DNA of 64,000 bases from Sipunculus nudus (GCA_026874595.1 CM049314.1:63086800-63150799), one strand, 5' to 3'; counted from the stretch's first letter, positions 29,543-41,480 are shown. The notes: generated from the letters alone by a model not told the origin. Translations and numbers: made by a program.

Positions 29543-30080
29543 TAGACTGGTACCCTGCTCTATTGTGGCCCTCAGCCAAGCATAGAGACAGGCGTACAAC
29601 GCCATCTTAAGTACGCCCAGTTGCAACTCCTGACTTACCTGTAGACTGGTTCCAACTCCAGTCTGCATGCTCATACCGATTGTCATGGACGTTTACGTGA
29701 TCCTGACTTGTTATCCGTGAAGATTTCTTATAAAATTACTTTCTTTAGTTATTTATATTTTCCAAATATTGAAAAACGAGTTGCTGCACAAAAATTGACC
29801 GATGGATGTGTAGATGATACGATATACTGAGTCTTTGATATTCCACGGTACGTGGCATTGGTTTATTATCAATATCTATTAATCTAATCATAAATGTCAC
29901 ACGAAATGTACAGCCAACTTTAAGCAAATTCTCTGAGCAAACGAAATGCTTATTTTTATCATATGTAATACATACTTGAGTTGGAACCAGTCTGCCGGGA
30001 GTACTGAAAATGGCGTTTTACGCCCGTCTCTATGATTGGCTTAGAGCAGCGGTGCCATAATAGAGCGGGGTACCGGTCTA
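29543..30080. mobile_element. 538-bp inverted-repeat element, 10-bp target duplication (MULE-like)
   Basis: CGGGGTGAGT stands on both sides (29533-29542 and 30081-30090) as a perfect 10-bp target duplication. The ends TAGACTGGTACCC and complement TAGACCGGTACCC continue into inverted similarity of about 120 bp, including GCTCTATTRTGGC, CATAGAGACRGGCGTA and AGACTGGTTCCAACTC. It has no transposase. Long inverted ends with a 9-10-bp duplication are typical of Mutator-like elements. It inserted into the leader of the Gypsy element and is therefore younger. Confidence 0.8.
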
Positions 30081-30326
30081 CGGGGTGAGTTGCCATATTC
30101 TTATAATAAGATTTCTGAAACACGCATGAAACCGATCGAGACACCAGCCCCCGCCAAACGACCCCGCCAAGCGATAACCTTTGAAACGTGCTTGGATGCC
30201 GCACAGCCGTGTGTACCGTGCTGTGGCATAAGACCTTTAAACTGTTGTCTGGACTCGAAACGCGACAAGGCTGCGAGCGGACAGCACTGAAACAATAACA
30301 ATAACACGTGACAACCAAAACAAAGA

Positions 30327-31060
30327 ATGGCCGAACACAGCCAGAAGCCACGCATGGACTGGTCTGATTCAGACATTGTTGCTTCATTCAGACTCTTTAA
30401 ACAAAAATGTGAACTGTACTTTGATGTGCACGAGGTAAAGAAAGAGAAACAAGTAAACCACATTCTTTTAATGATGGGTGATCGTGGCATCGGTATGTAC
30501 AATTCGTGGGGCCTTCAAGATCAAGATGCAAAGGATCCTGCTGTTGTATGGGATCGCTTTGAGCGACAGATCCAGCCGAAAGCAAATTTTCGGATAGCCA
30601 GGTTCTATCTTCAGCGACACAGGCAAAATGACAACAAATCAGTCAACGACTTCGTCACACGTTGCAAATCACAAGCAAAGAAATGCGAATTTCGAGACGA
30701 CCAATAAATGTCTGAGAGAATCCTGGAACAAATAATTGTCGGTACACGCCATTTGGAAATCCAAAAAAGATGGATCGCTTACACTCGAGCAAGCCCTCGA
30801 TACATGTCGCACTTACGAAGCTTCATTGTCGCACATGAAGCAGTTTAGCAGTGCCACATCTGAGACTACAGTGGTACATGCCGTGCGAAAAGATGACCGG
30901 GCACCGACATGTCCGAATTGTGGACTGAACCACACGAAGAGAGACCGCTGTCCTGCATACGGCACAACATGTAACAAATGTGGCATACGCAATCACTGGA
31001 GTCGAATGTATCGCAGGGGAAGACCCAGAGTCAATAATACTGGTGTCAGTTCAGGTAAAA
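30327..31060 (+). pseudogene. gag: Gypsy gag remnant (capsid and zinc knuckles)
   Basis: Starts at the ATG at 30327. The capsid-like part reaches a premature TAA at 30705-30707, continues in the same frame for about 20 codons, and then shifts one frame near the A-rich run at about 30770. The nucleocapsid part (about 30910-31010) has two zinc knuckles. The first is CPNCGLNHTKRDRC, with spacing CX2CX3HX5C. The second is CX2CX4H with its last Cys replaced by Tyr. Gag would form the particle and bind RNA; this copy is broken. Confidence 0.82.
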
Positions 31061-34000
31061 CACGTCGCCGATCCAGTTCCGGTCCGCATTACAGGCAACA
31101 TGGCAACCCAGTACAACGCCGGCAAAACAGACAGTTAGTGCATGAGATACAACAAGACACACCGGCCGACCTAGAGGATGATTTTGAGACCCTGACTTTT
31201 GAAGAAATACGGATAGACAGTGTCGGCGCGGATATGCCTGATGAGGTATTTGCCCTCATACACGTCAAGTTGCAGAACGCAAGAAAACAGAGATGTAATC
31301 TTAAGGTGAAAGTAGACACTGGGGCCCAGGGAAATATCCTACCACTACGTATTTTTGAACAGATGTTCCCCAGTGCACTCAACAGTGATGGTTACCCCAA
31401 GCCAGATACGGTCCGCAAAAGGCCTGACCTTAAACTTTTAGCCTACAATGGCACTGCGATAAACCATTATGGAAGCACGACCCTTCAGTGCCACTATGAG
31501 GAATCTCCATGGACCGATGAGGAGTTCCATATCGCGCAGTCGGAGGGAGCGGCTATTTTAGGTCTGCCCACGTCCCGGAAGCTGGAATTAGTTACACTCC
31601 ACTTTGAAATTGGCATCAAGCCAAACAACAGAAAGAACCCCACGATTGCGGACATGATGACCAAGTTTCCTGGTCAATTTGACACGTTAGGCAACTTCCA
31701 AGGGGATTATCATATTGTCACTGACCCAGCAGTAGCCCCCGTTATCCATGCTGCAAGGCGCTACCCGATACAACTAAAGGGAAAAATCAGAGATGAACTT
31801 CCCCGGATGGAACAAATGGGTGTAATCTGCCCTGTAGACGAACCGACAGACTGGGTATCGAGTTTGGCTTTCTCGCACAAGAAAGATGGCGGCATTAGAA
31901 TATGCCTGGACCCAAAAGATCTAAACAAGGCCATCAAACGTACCTATCACCGCAGTCCAACTATTGATGACGTCACTTGGGAGCTACGTGGCAGCTCTGT
32001 ATTCAGCAAACTCGATGCCAAAAATGGGTACTAGGCAGTCAAACTTGATGAAGAGAGCAGCATGTTGACAACCTTCAACACTCCATTCGGTAGATTCCGA
32101 TTCAGGCGAATGCCATTCGGCCTAGTTATGGCACAAGACGTTTTCCAGGCCAGGATGGACCAAATCCTGGAACAAGTAGATGGATGCCTCTGTATCGCTG
32201 ACGATGTGATCCTACACGGCAAAAACCGAGAAGAACATGACCAAAGACTGAGACAGTTGATGAACGTCGCGGTAAAAGAAGGTCTTGTGTTCAATAGCAG
32301 CAAGTGCATTATCGGCGCAAGCGAAATACCATTCTTCGGTGTCATTTATGACGAGAAGGGAGTCAAACCAGACCCAAACAGAATAAGGAAAATACAAGAA
32401 CTTTCAGCTTCCACCAGCATGGGAGAGTTGCAGGAGTTTCTAGGAATCGCTACATATATGGCTCCATTCACACCACACCTTTCTCATCACACAGCAGCTT
32501 TGAGAGAACTGCTGAAGAAAGACAACCAGTTCATGTGGACGCCATCACATACGAAATCATTTGAGAAGATTAAGGAGATAATATGCAAGGCAACCACCTT
32601 GTCGTACTTTGATACAAATAAGGACAGTGTGATTCAAGTTGACGCATCACAAAAGGGTCTTGGTGCAGTTTTGTTACAAGATAACAAACCGATCGCGTTC
32701 GCCTCCAAATCTCTCACAGACACAGAGCGGAGATACGCTAACATAGAACGAGAGATGTTAGCTGTCGTCTTCGGGTGCTAAAAGTTCCATAATTACGTAT
32801 ATGGAAAACCGTTCATCGTGGAGAGCGACCATAAGCCGCTGGAGATGATACAGCATAAGCCACTGAACAAAGCACCACCGCGGCTACAGAGAATGTTGAT
32901 TAAAATTCAAGGCTACGACATGCAGATCAAATACCGCCCAGGGAAAGAGATTCTTTTGGCAGACGGAGTGTCAAGACTAACCTTTCAGAATGAAGTTTTG
33001 GACCAAGAGATAAATCTTGACATCCGGGTAAACCACATTCAGTTCAGTTCCCAGAAACTGGACAGGTTGCGCCATGAGACGGCCAAAGACCCAAAGTTGT
33101 CAGAGTTGCGAAATATCATAATTGCCGGTTGGCCCAACTGTCAAAGTATCCTGCCAAAGGAACTTGGCACGTTCTGGTCTTATAGAGATGAGCTCAGCGT
33201 TGACGATGGAATTATCGTTAAGGGTAATCAAGTGCTTATCCCTGAGAGCATGCGCAACGAGATACTAGCAGCCATACATGCAGGTCACCAGGGACAGGAT
33301 AAGTGCCGATTAAGCATTATTGGGAAGGAATATCACGTGACATCGAAAACTTTGTCAAGAGCTGTGACACCTGTCAACAATACCAAAGCACGCAGAAAAA
33401 AGAACCATTGCTCCAACATGAAGTGCCGCCAGGGCCATGGCACACTCTTGGAACCGATCTCTTCCATTTTGCTGACTGCGAATATATCTCATCATTGCCG
33501 ATTATTATACGAAATTTCCAGTGAGCCGCCGCATGCCGAAATCTGTTACCAGTGAAGCCGTGATCAAAGCAACAAAACAGATCTTCAGTGAAATGGGCAT
33601 TCCGACCATAGTGTACAGCGACAACGGCCCACAATATGACAGCAAGCAGTATAAAGAGTTTGCAGAGACCTGGGGTTTCGATCATAAAACCTCGAGCCCT
33701 CATTATGCCCAATCAAACGGTTTCATCGAGAGAATGATACAGACTGTCAAACGGACAATGGCAAAAGCCAAGCAAGACGGTTTAGACACGAACATTGCTC
33801 TACTGTGTTTGCGTACTACACCAATAAATGATAAAATCCCTAGCCCAGCAGAGCTATTGTATGGTAGACTCATAGGAAACAACCTGCCATCCAAGACTGA
33901 TGCCCAGCAGACAGCAAACGCTGCAGTTAAAGAGCAATTCAAGAAGTGCCAGGAGAAACAAAAAACATACTATAATCGAACGGCAGGCCCGGAAAAACCA

Positions 34001-34345
34001 GACCTACTTCCGGGACAACGCGTGCAAATGCAAGACCATAGAACCGGTGAATGGTCACATGCCGAAGTGATCTCAAAGTGTCCCGAACCGCGCGCATACT
34101 TGGTGGAAACATCCAATGGCAGCCAAGTACGACGGAATCGGAAGTTTCTGTCTCCAATCCCAACAAAACGTGTGAGGTTTACATTACCGGACACTCAAGT
34201 ACAGGTTCCTGAGGCTCCACAAGACACCGATTGCCAGAATTACACCATAAAACCAAGTGCAACTGGCTCGAATCAAACACAAAGTGACAATTATCGCACG
34301 CGATCAGGACGGGCTGTACGCAAACCTGTAATCATGGACTTGTAA
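31061..34345 (+). pseudogene. pol: Gypsy pol remnant (protease, RT, RNase H, integrase)
   Basis: The aspartic protease has its DTGA motif at 31315-31326. The reverse transcriptase spans about 31790-32370, with the catalytic box as CIADDV near 32195. RNase H spans about 32620-32990, starting VIQVDASQKGLGAVLLQ. The integrase has the zinc-binding H and C pairs (about 33270-33380), then the D, D, E catalytic residues in contexts GTDLF, YSDNGPQY and FIERM, and a GPY/F-like C-terminal region to TAA at 34343-34345. Breaks: in-frame TAG at 32032-32034 inside RT; in-frame TAA at 32779-32781 inside RNase H; frameshifts near 33295-33305 and near 33470-33500, both in integrase. Frames used in order are 1, 1, 1, 0 and 2. 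Reverse transcription and integration from this copy are not possible. Confidence 0.88.
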
Positions 34346-34544
34346 TTAAATTCGTATTTAGTAATGCATTTAGAGATTAGTTCAGTTTATTTTCTTACAT
34401 TTTACGCTCAGTTGCGCTTACACAAGTATTACTGAATACATATACGTCTCTCCTAGTATTAAGATTAAGTTACTTGCAGTAGTTACTCCAGAATTTTTAT
34501 AGTAAGTTTGCTACTTAATTTTCCTTTATAAAGCATAGCTTCTC

Positions 34545-34557
34545 AGAAGAAGGGGAA
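34545..34557 (+). promoter_or_regulatory. Polypurine tract
   Basis: AGAAGAAGGGGAA lies directly before the 3' LTR, the position where plus-strand DNA synthesis is primed. Confidence 0.8.
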
Positions 34558-34731
34558 TGTAAGGGGTTCCCATGCATGTCAAATGTCGTATACATATTCA
34601 TATATGACGTCACATTAAGCAGCCTTGCTTTAGAGCTAGAGCTACACGGATATCACCACGCTTGTATATCTCTGTGCATTAAACTTGTGTATATCCACGA
34701 ACGGACTTGTTAATCACTACAACTTATTACA
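34558..34731 (+). repeat. 3' LTR
   Basis: Starts TGTAAGGGGTTCC and ends ACTTATTACA, 174 bp. It lacks CTG and gains ACG relative to the 5' LTR. Confidence 0.88.
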
Positions 34732-34992
34732 CATGACAGGCAATGTTTACACCAAGTTAGTAAGGCCATCTACTGATTAACATGTTGTGGCCTGAGATGC
34801 ACACAGCCCCACAAGTTGTGTTTATGTTTACAACTGTGTTCGCGCCCGATCAACTGTTTTTAGCACTCGTTTACAGGAATAAGCAAACAGCTAGGGCAAT
34901 CTTTTGGCATACATGTACAAATTTATTTAATGGGAAGAAGCTATTTTCATATTAAATTTCAACATGCTTTATAGGTGATAAGGCCCCTTTAA
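34732..34992 (-). mobile_element. TTAA-ended repeat, truncated copy
   Basis: Its complement, beginning TTAAAGGGGCC at 34992, matches 63624-63800 through CACCTATAAAGCATGTTGAA, AAAAACAGTKGAYCGGGCGC and GTAAACATAAAC. Only the TTAAAGGGGCC end is clear. The Gypsy element lies directly against its other side. Confidence 0.6.
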
Positions 34993-35159
34993 CCCTCTTT
35001 AGGATATCTAAAGTGTAACTGTATCCGCCAAAATGAAGTTTGCAGACACTATGTTTTTGACCAGGTTCCGCTGCCGCCGCGTTCATTTCCGGAGAACTCC
35101 TCTGAGACTACTGGACAGATTATGCCGAAACGTTACACCAATAAACACCTATTATAGGG
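34993..35159. other. Short spacer before Helitron-like copy C2
   Basis: Unassigned sequence; no feature seen. Confidence 0.4.
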
Positions 35160-36484
35160 TCACATGTGAACTGGTGCCCAACCAATTTGACCATTGACCT
35201 TTCCTCCATTTGTGTGTCTGATTCCATACATAAACCAAAATATCTCGGAAACCATTTGACCGATCAGGAAAAAAAATTTGTACAACTGTAGCCCTTGGAA
35301 AGCTTTATAACATACATAAAAATGGTGGCGCCAACTGCAACCATGTTTGCACAGTGTCCATCTGTTCATCTGCTATGGGCTAAAATCACTCATATCTGCA
35401 GTGGTTTGACTAATTCACCTGAAATTCGGCATGCATATACATCCTGGATAGCTTTCTTTATTTTATGACAGGTGGCGCCACCTACATTCACATTCACGCT
35501 GCAGACAACCAAGCTCATATCTTGGGAACTGTTTGACCGATTTGGCCAAAATTATGCATGTGTGTAGATCTAACATAGCTCTTTATCTTACGCAAAACTG
35601 GTGGCGCCACCTGCAACCATTTTTGCACAGCTTCTTTCTGTTTTTCTGCTGTGAGGATAATATCACTCATATCTCGGCAGTGGTTTGACATATCTGCCTA
35701 AAATTTTGCGGTTTTATACATCCTGGACAGCTTTCTTGATTTTATGACAGGTGGCACCACCTACGTTTTAGTTTACACTGCAGACATCCAAGCTCATACC
35801 TAGTGAACTGTTTGTCCGATTTGGCCAAAATTTAGCATGTGTATAGATCTCACATAGCTCTTTATCATACACAAAACTAGAGGGGCCACCTGCAATCATT
35901 TTTGCACAGCGTCTGTCTGTTTGTCTGCTGTGGGCTAAAATCACTCATATCTCTGTAGTGGTTTGACTTATCTGCCTAAAATTTTGCATGTTTATACATC
36001 TTGGATAGCTCTCTCGATTTTTTTGGCAGGTGGCGCCACCTACATTTATGTTAAAGCTGCAGACATTCAGCCTTATATCTCAGGACTGGTTGGACATATC
36101 CCCCTGAAATTTAACATGTGTATAGATCTCACATAGCTCTTAATCATACACAAAATTTTAATCATACACAAAATTGGTGTCGCCACCTGCCACCATTTTT
36201 GCACAAGTCCTTCTGTTTGTCTGCTGTGTGATAAAATCACTCATATACATGTAGTGGTTTGACTTTTCTGCCTAAAATTTTGCATATGTATACAACTTGG
36301 ACAGCTTTCTGGATATGTGGTAGTTGGCGCAACCTACATACACATTTCGGCTGCAGACATCCATGCTAATATGCATCACACCTTACTCTATTTCCCCTTG
36401 CCACTCAATCCATGTCTCACTTCATCCGTTCCACTCTGATTTTTGCAGATACACATAGTCGCTTGTCGACTACCCGTATTCTAG
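35160..36484 (+). mobile_element. Helitron-like non-autonomous element C2 (uninterrupted)
   Basis: 1325 bp from TCACATGTGAACTG to CTAG, followed by T. The end holds the hairpin TAGTCGCTTGTCGACTA at 36456-36472, 8 bases before CTAG at 36481-36484. Inside are about three and a half family C dimeric units, with GGTGGCGCCACC or variants at about 35324, 35471, 35600, 35750 and 36029. No Rep/helicase is encoded. It is the reference copy against which the insertion in C1 can be read. Confidence 0.75.
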
Positions 36485-36885
36485 TTTAGATAGCTAGGAC
36501 TTAGCTTAGGGTTAAGGCACTGCGCTTTTGAGCTGAAGGTCCCCGGTAAGAACCATGCTGTTGTACCAATGGAATAATGGTGAAATCTCGACAGAACCTC
36601 AGAGACTTGCTCTAATGTCTTAATGACAGGTTATGACTTCTAAATTCTGGGTTATTCCTAGCCCTGTTCATATATAAAAACCTAAAGTCCAGAAGGCTTA
36701 ACAATACTTAACCTATCATTCTTATCACATGGATACCTTCATTCTCATACAAGACACATACTGTGCCATTAAAAGCCAGGCCATAGACTTATCCTTCAGA
36801 ATAAAAGTACAAAATTTCACTAAATGGGAATTTTCAAGACTTTCTTTTATTACCAATGAGCTGCCAGCAAAGAAATAAGATAGCT
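36485..36885. other. Spacer with a weak tRNA-like stretch
   Basis: 36497-36560 (TTAGCTTAGGGTTAAGGCAC, then GGTCCCCGGTAAGAACC) faintly resembles the A and B boxes of a tRNA-derived SINE head. The match is too poor for a firm call. Confidence 0.3.
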
Positions 36886-37287
36886 AGTATGTCTTTTTTT
36901 TAATTTTTTTTTTCTTAGAAGTAACTGTCTTTTTTTTTTTACTTAACTGTAGAATTCCTTTCCGGTTTCAGACTACTTGACAGCCAGTACAGTATCACAT
37001 GCTTCCTCTCATTTTATATACTGGTGTTAACTAGGCCCAGTGACTACTGCACCTGTGGGTCCTGGGTGTGCAATCATCCTTATTGCTGAGTCATAATACC
37101 AAGGAACCCCTAAAACAGAGAGGCACACTCCTTTGTGAGTGAAGCATGTCCTGAAGAGCACTTATCCTGGGTCAAGGCCAAACCATGAAAAATATCATAG
37201 AGATTTGTCTGAGATTTAAACTCACTATCTCCCAGCTTTGAGTCCTGTGTTCAACCACTGAGCCACAGAAGCCAGACAGTATGTCTT
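36886..37287 (-). mobile_element. tRNA-derived SINE, copy 1
   Basis: AGTATGTCTT is repeated at 36886-36895 and 37278-37287 as a 10-bp target duplication. The element reads on the minus strand: the tRNA-like head is at the right (complement of CAACCACTGAGCCACAGAAG), the body shares CCTGTGGGTCCTGGGT with copy 2, and the A-rich tail appears as a T-rich run at about 36893-36940. It is decayed. Confidence 0.82.
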
Positions 37288-38514
37288 ACTTGTAACTGGT
37301 GGTGCATTTTAAGGGGTACCATGACATTTTATAAGCAGTGCACCTATCCATATTAATTATAAACAAATTTGATTGGCAGGGATAATTAATAATTACTTGA
37401 ATATGTTTACAAGTGCTTAAAAGTTAAATGTACATTAAAACGGATCCCTACTTGGGTGCTTTAATCCTGATATGTGACTGGAATATGCAGTTAGAATTAC
37501 GTAGTACTTTAATCTGTTCAGCCCTTAGGCTACCTGGTGTGACTTCATAGACAGTGCAGAATCTCATAGATCTGTGTAATTCTGCACCTTGTGTAGTTAA
37601 ACCTGTGTATAAACTGTAAGCACTCTGTAATCCTACTTTACTACCATCCTACTGTCTAAGTAAAAGTTCAGTTTGGTACTTACTTCTTAATTAAAATGTT
37701 AATGTTGTAAAATTTAAATGAAAAAAAACCTATTACCCCAATCTGTAAAATCTGTTTTGTTTTAATTACCCTAACTTACCTGCTATGTTTTATTGATTTT
37801 ACCATTCACAAGGCAGTCTGAAAACAGTACATGGTCTTGTTTGAATAAATTATCATATTTTATCAAATAGGTTGTAATACACTGGTCAATGACACATTAG
37901 TGAATATTCTGTCTTACCTTATGGGTTGGTTTTAAGGAAACAATAGAATCTGTATAGTACTGCCAGCATAAATCCTGAAACTGGTATAATGAAAATTTCA
38001 GTCTTCAGAATTCCAGGTGTTTCTCAAAACAGTGTCCAATCAACTAAACTATCTTTACATAAATGTGCAATGTCATCCCCTGACACGTTGAGCTTAAAAC
38101 TCTTGATCAAAGTACACTTAAACAGCCCTACTTAAATGAAGGTTAATTACACTACCAGAACGTTCCATCTATAATAATTTTGTAACTTTTATTATTTATG
38201 ACCTACAGGGCTCCCAACTACAGAAGCATGCAAAAGCAAGTTTTAAAATAAAAGTCAGATGTTTATTTAAATAAAAATGTCAATGCACCTTATTTCAATT
38301 TTAATTTGTGACAAACAGTTTGACAGGCGTGTTTAACATGTACAAAAACACTTAGAAGTAACTACATGAATTATTATTTTATATGTTGGCAAACTGATGT
38401 AAGAGCAGAGACTCTATCCTGGAGTACGATGGAAGAATCATCAGTGTTTGAAATTTTAAGGCGCCCCAAGGTTTATCTGCATGGTTTGTGTGTGTGTCTG
38501 TGTGTGAGATCATA
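37288..38514. other. AT-rich intergenic sequence
   Basis: No gene, RNA or bounded repeat is recognised. Confidence 0.45.
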
Positions 38515-38526
38515 AGTTTAGCTTTT

Positions 38527-38638
38527 CACAAAAACTAGTTCTGTAAATATCAATTTATTAGCTCACAGCTTTATCTGAAAGGTTAGATGTAAACAAAATA
38601 CATGAATTTATAAGGAAGCTCCTTTGATCTCTTCCTAT
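38527..38638 (+). repeat. Dispersed 110-bp repeat, copy 1
   Basis: TAGTTCTGTAAATATCAATT to CTCCTTTGATCTCTTCCTAT is about 93% identical, by eye, to 39181-39290. The unit spans about 110 bp, in direct orientation. Confidence 0.8.
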
Positions 38639-39180
38639 GCTATAGTCCGTTTCATCCCCTCATGTCCACCTGTTTTTTGCTGTGAAAATTTTTATTAGGT
38701 ACATTTCAAGGGAAACAATTATAGTGTAGAGGAGAGGATTACAGAACCTAATTTTCAACTAGGTAACTAAATTCCTAACTTGTGCCATATTTGAGTAACA
38801 TTATTTTCCGAAATTATGAGAAATCAGTCTTCATTTTACAACATACCAGACCCACTTATGGGGGTCAAGTTCATTGGTCACATGCAAAAACAGCCTCAAC
38901 TGACAGCTGCTGATTGGATGATCTCATGTAAACACTCTAAAAAATATAACCAGCTCAAACAAAGATGGCTACTTATGGAGGGACACATCATATCTGCCAG
39001 ATCATGGTGAAGAGACTAAAATGTTGTGAAACATTAACAGGGGATTTATTATAAAATTCTTAATTGCCATATTAGGTTGTCACTTCCATATGTTATTTTC
39101 GTGGAAATTATTGAAAAAATATAAATTTTTAAGTATATCATCCACAAAAACAGGTGGACAGCAGTTGTTGAAACAGACAA
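38639..39180. other. Unassigned spacer
   Basis: The open frame 38816-39010 (plus) shows no family traits. Nothing else is seen. Confidence 0.4.
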
Positions 39181-39290
39181 TAGTTCTGTAAATAACAATT
39201 TATTAGCTCGCAGCTTAATCTGAAAGGTTAGATGTAAACAAAATACATGAATTTATAAGAAAGCTCCTGTGATCTCTTCCTATGCTAGAC
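39181..39290 (+). repeat. Dispersed 110-bp repeat, copy 2
   Basis: Direct partner of 38527-38638, about 650 bp away. The ends do not show inverted repeats. Confidence 0.8.
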
Positions 39291-39447
39291 CCCTATAAGA
39301 TCATTCCTCTTCACAATAAAAACTGTGATATTTCACTGCTGCTAAAAGTGTTTATTCATCATAAAACACTGGTATTTTTATTGAATATGTTTACATGTAA
39401 TATTGTTACATGCCACTTTGAGTCTGACAGTGTTTCTCCTCTTTAAA

Positions 39448-39888
39448 TGTAAATCAGAATTTTTTTTTATATTTTTTATTAAAGGTTTTTTTCGTGGAGG
39501 TAACCGCCTCCATTTTTTTAATGCTTGCTTAACTAAGTATGTACATTTGCAGAATTCCATTCCAGTTTCAGACGACGTGACAGGGGCTTACACACAATTT
39601 TCTGGCGTCAACCAGGCTAGGTGAATCACTCCTGTGGGTCCTGGGTATATCTCATCCCCATTGCTGGGTCATAACACCGAGGAACTTCCGAAAGGCACAC
39701 TCGTTTGTGAGTGAAACATGACTGTTGGGTACAGTCTCCCTATTAAACCTGCAGAGGGCTCACCCTGGGAGGGGGCCAACCGTGAAAAATCTCACCGGCT
39801 CGGCTGAGATTCGAATTCACGATCTCCCGGCTTTGAGCCCTGCGCTCTACCCCTGAGCCACAGAAGCTGGTTTGTAAATCAGAATTTT
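39448..39888 (-). mobile_element. tRNA-derived SINE, copy 2
   Basis: TGTAAATCAGAATTTT is repeated exactly at 39448-39463 and 39873-39888, a 16-bp target duplication. On the minus strand the head starts near 39872 with a good A box (TGGCTCAGGGG) and a B-box-like GAATTCGAATCTC. The body shares CTGCAGAATTCC-type, CCTGTGGGTCCTGGGT and TTTGTGAGTGAA sequence with copy 1. The tail is A-rich. This copy is better preserved than copy 1. Confidence 0.88.
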
Positions 39889-41219
39889 GTGCAAAAAAAA
39901 ATATAGGCAATGATAAGCACTGGTCAACAGTGGTAAGCACCTAAAAGTGCATGTCTGCTCTCGGGATTCCCCAAGCTATGTCAGGTTAGCACTCTCTAGT
40001 TATAACTAGTTACAATGTTTTAACTGTGAGTGATATGGCGCTGTGAGCAAAGGCCACGCTGGTCATGGTTTCTGATTTGGAGACAGTTTCAAGAGCTGGG
40101 GTTGCAAAGTTTTAAAATTGAGTCCTGTTTTCATTCTTAAATATGTAATATTCAGCTAAATTATTTAGTGATTTTATTAAATTACTATTTCGCCCCAGAT
40201 TACTAAAGTTTCCCTGTCATAAACACAATATTTGATTTTCTACAATTTTTCCTGGCAAGGGTTTCAAGTTTTCGCGTTTTCCTGAAGCTTTTTAGCTCAG
40301 CTGACTGTTAGTCAACTTACAACTTTAAAGATTGTTACAATAATCTTAATCCTGCAAGTTCAAGGATACTAAGTTCCCAGATTTTTTGGTCACAAGCTCA
40401 TTGAGGAACATCATTCTGAAGAATATCTTGAAAATATTAATATAGACAAATTCTGCTGAGCTTTGAGACCCATGGGTCCCAAGTTAAATATGCGGTGGTA
40501 ACCAGGATCCTGGATATGTGTGCTATATATACATATGTGCAGTTAAGCTGAAAGTACAGGAGTTCGGGCTAACACTGTTGCAGAATCTTGGATACTCTGC
40601 TGATGGAGAGCAGCAGAGAGAATCAGAATAAAGGTGTTTCAATGTGCCCATACATGCATATATATATATATATATGTGTGTGTGAACTGGCAGACTAGTA
40701 ATATATTTGTACAGTGGACTGAACAGGCCTTCCACTTAAACAAGGTGAAGTGACATCATTTTACCCCAAATCAACACAGTTCACACAGACCCAATCACCC
40801 AATCAGCATTATACAAATTCTGCTCATAAAATATTAACTTTCAAATATGTTTACTAGTGAAGAGACTTCATAGTGTTATACAAATTAATTGTTTCTAAAC
40901 AACAAACAGTCTGTTTAAGGGTGCCTTTTCATACATGTGGGTCCCGCACGGTTGAATTCCAACAAGTGTGTTAACGTTGTCCCCTTTCCATACATGTGGG
41001 ACCCCGCAAGGGTCCCAAGCGGGACCCCCTTTAGTCCTACATATGGATCCAGCAGTAAAAATATCAGTAGCAGGTATGTGTCCTTGTCTTTGAAAAGAAA
41101 AAGGAGCTGATAGAGCTTATTAGACTGAAAAAAAACAAGGCCTACAAGCCTAATGCAAAACCTGCGCAATGGTTTATACACCAGTTATAATGCTTCAATG
41201 CTGGGCCATTACTTTTCAA
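39889..41219. other. Intergenic sequence, small microsatellite
   Basis: A TA/TG run lies at about 40655-40684. No gene is recognised; the open frames at 40523-40735 and 40915-41181 (both minus) show no family traits. Confidence 0.45.
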
Positions 41220-41480
41220 GTAGGCCTACATGTCTTGTATAGAACAAAGGTATCATAGATGTATACATATGCCCAATTTCAGACTGATATCCCCTCCTGA
41301 GAAATAAGAAGGGACATACACTGTGCAAAAATTATTGTAGGTGGCACCACCAGTCTTGAATACAACAAAGTAATCAGAGATGTACACATATGCCCAATTA
41401 AGGCTGATATATCAAATCCCTCTGGAGAAATAAGCAGGCACTTACACTGTGCGAAAGTCCTTGTAGATGGCGACACCTGT
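41220..41480. repeat. About 125-bp tandem repeat, two copies
   Basis: Two units share ATAGAACAAAG or ATACAACAAAG, ACATATGCCCAATT, GAGAAATAAG, ACACTGTGCRAAA and a GTAGGTGGCACCACC-type block at about 41338 and 41465. Confidence 0.75.

Larger units (their letters stand above)
29092..34731 (+). mobile_element. Decayed Ty3/Gypsy LTR retrotransposon
   Basis: The element has two 174-bp LTRs (TGT...ACA), a primer-binding site, gag, pol in the order protease, RT, RNase H, integrase, and a polypurine tract. This gene order defines Ty3/Gypsy (Metaviridae). No envelope-like frame follows integrase. The frames carry two in-frame stops in pol, a stop in gag and at least three frameshifts, so this copy cannot make its proteins. 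The LTRs differ by about five substitutions and two 3-bp indels (about 3% substitutions), which indicates an insertion that is not recent. A 538-bp foreign element lies in the leader. No exact target duplication was found; TGAC occurs near both ends. The sequence style resembles Mag/K02A2.6-like elements, which is an impression only. Confidence 0.9.

Noticed and set aside
29959-30502. Minus-strand open frames of 133 and 142 residues across the Gypsy leader and gag
   Set aside because: They overlap the real gag frame and the nested inverted-repeat element and lack any family feature.
32031-32345. Minus-strand open frame over the RT region
   Set aside because: Antisense shadow of the well-supported pol remnant.
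29087-34737. Target duplication TGAC for the Gypsy element
   Set aside because: TGAC ends directly at the 5' LTR but lies two bases away from the 3' LTR, so it is not an exact duplication.
36497-36560. Possible tRNA gene or SINE head
   Set aside because: A and B boxes are degenerate, the arms do not pair, and no target duplication was found.
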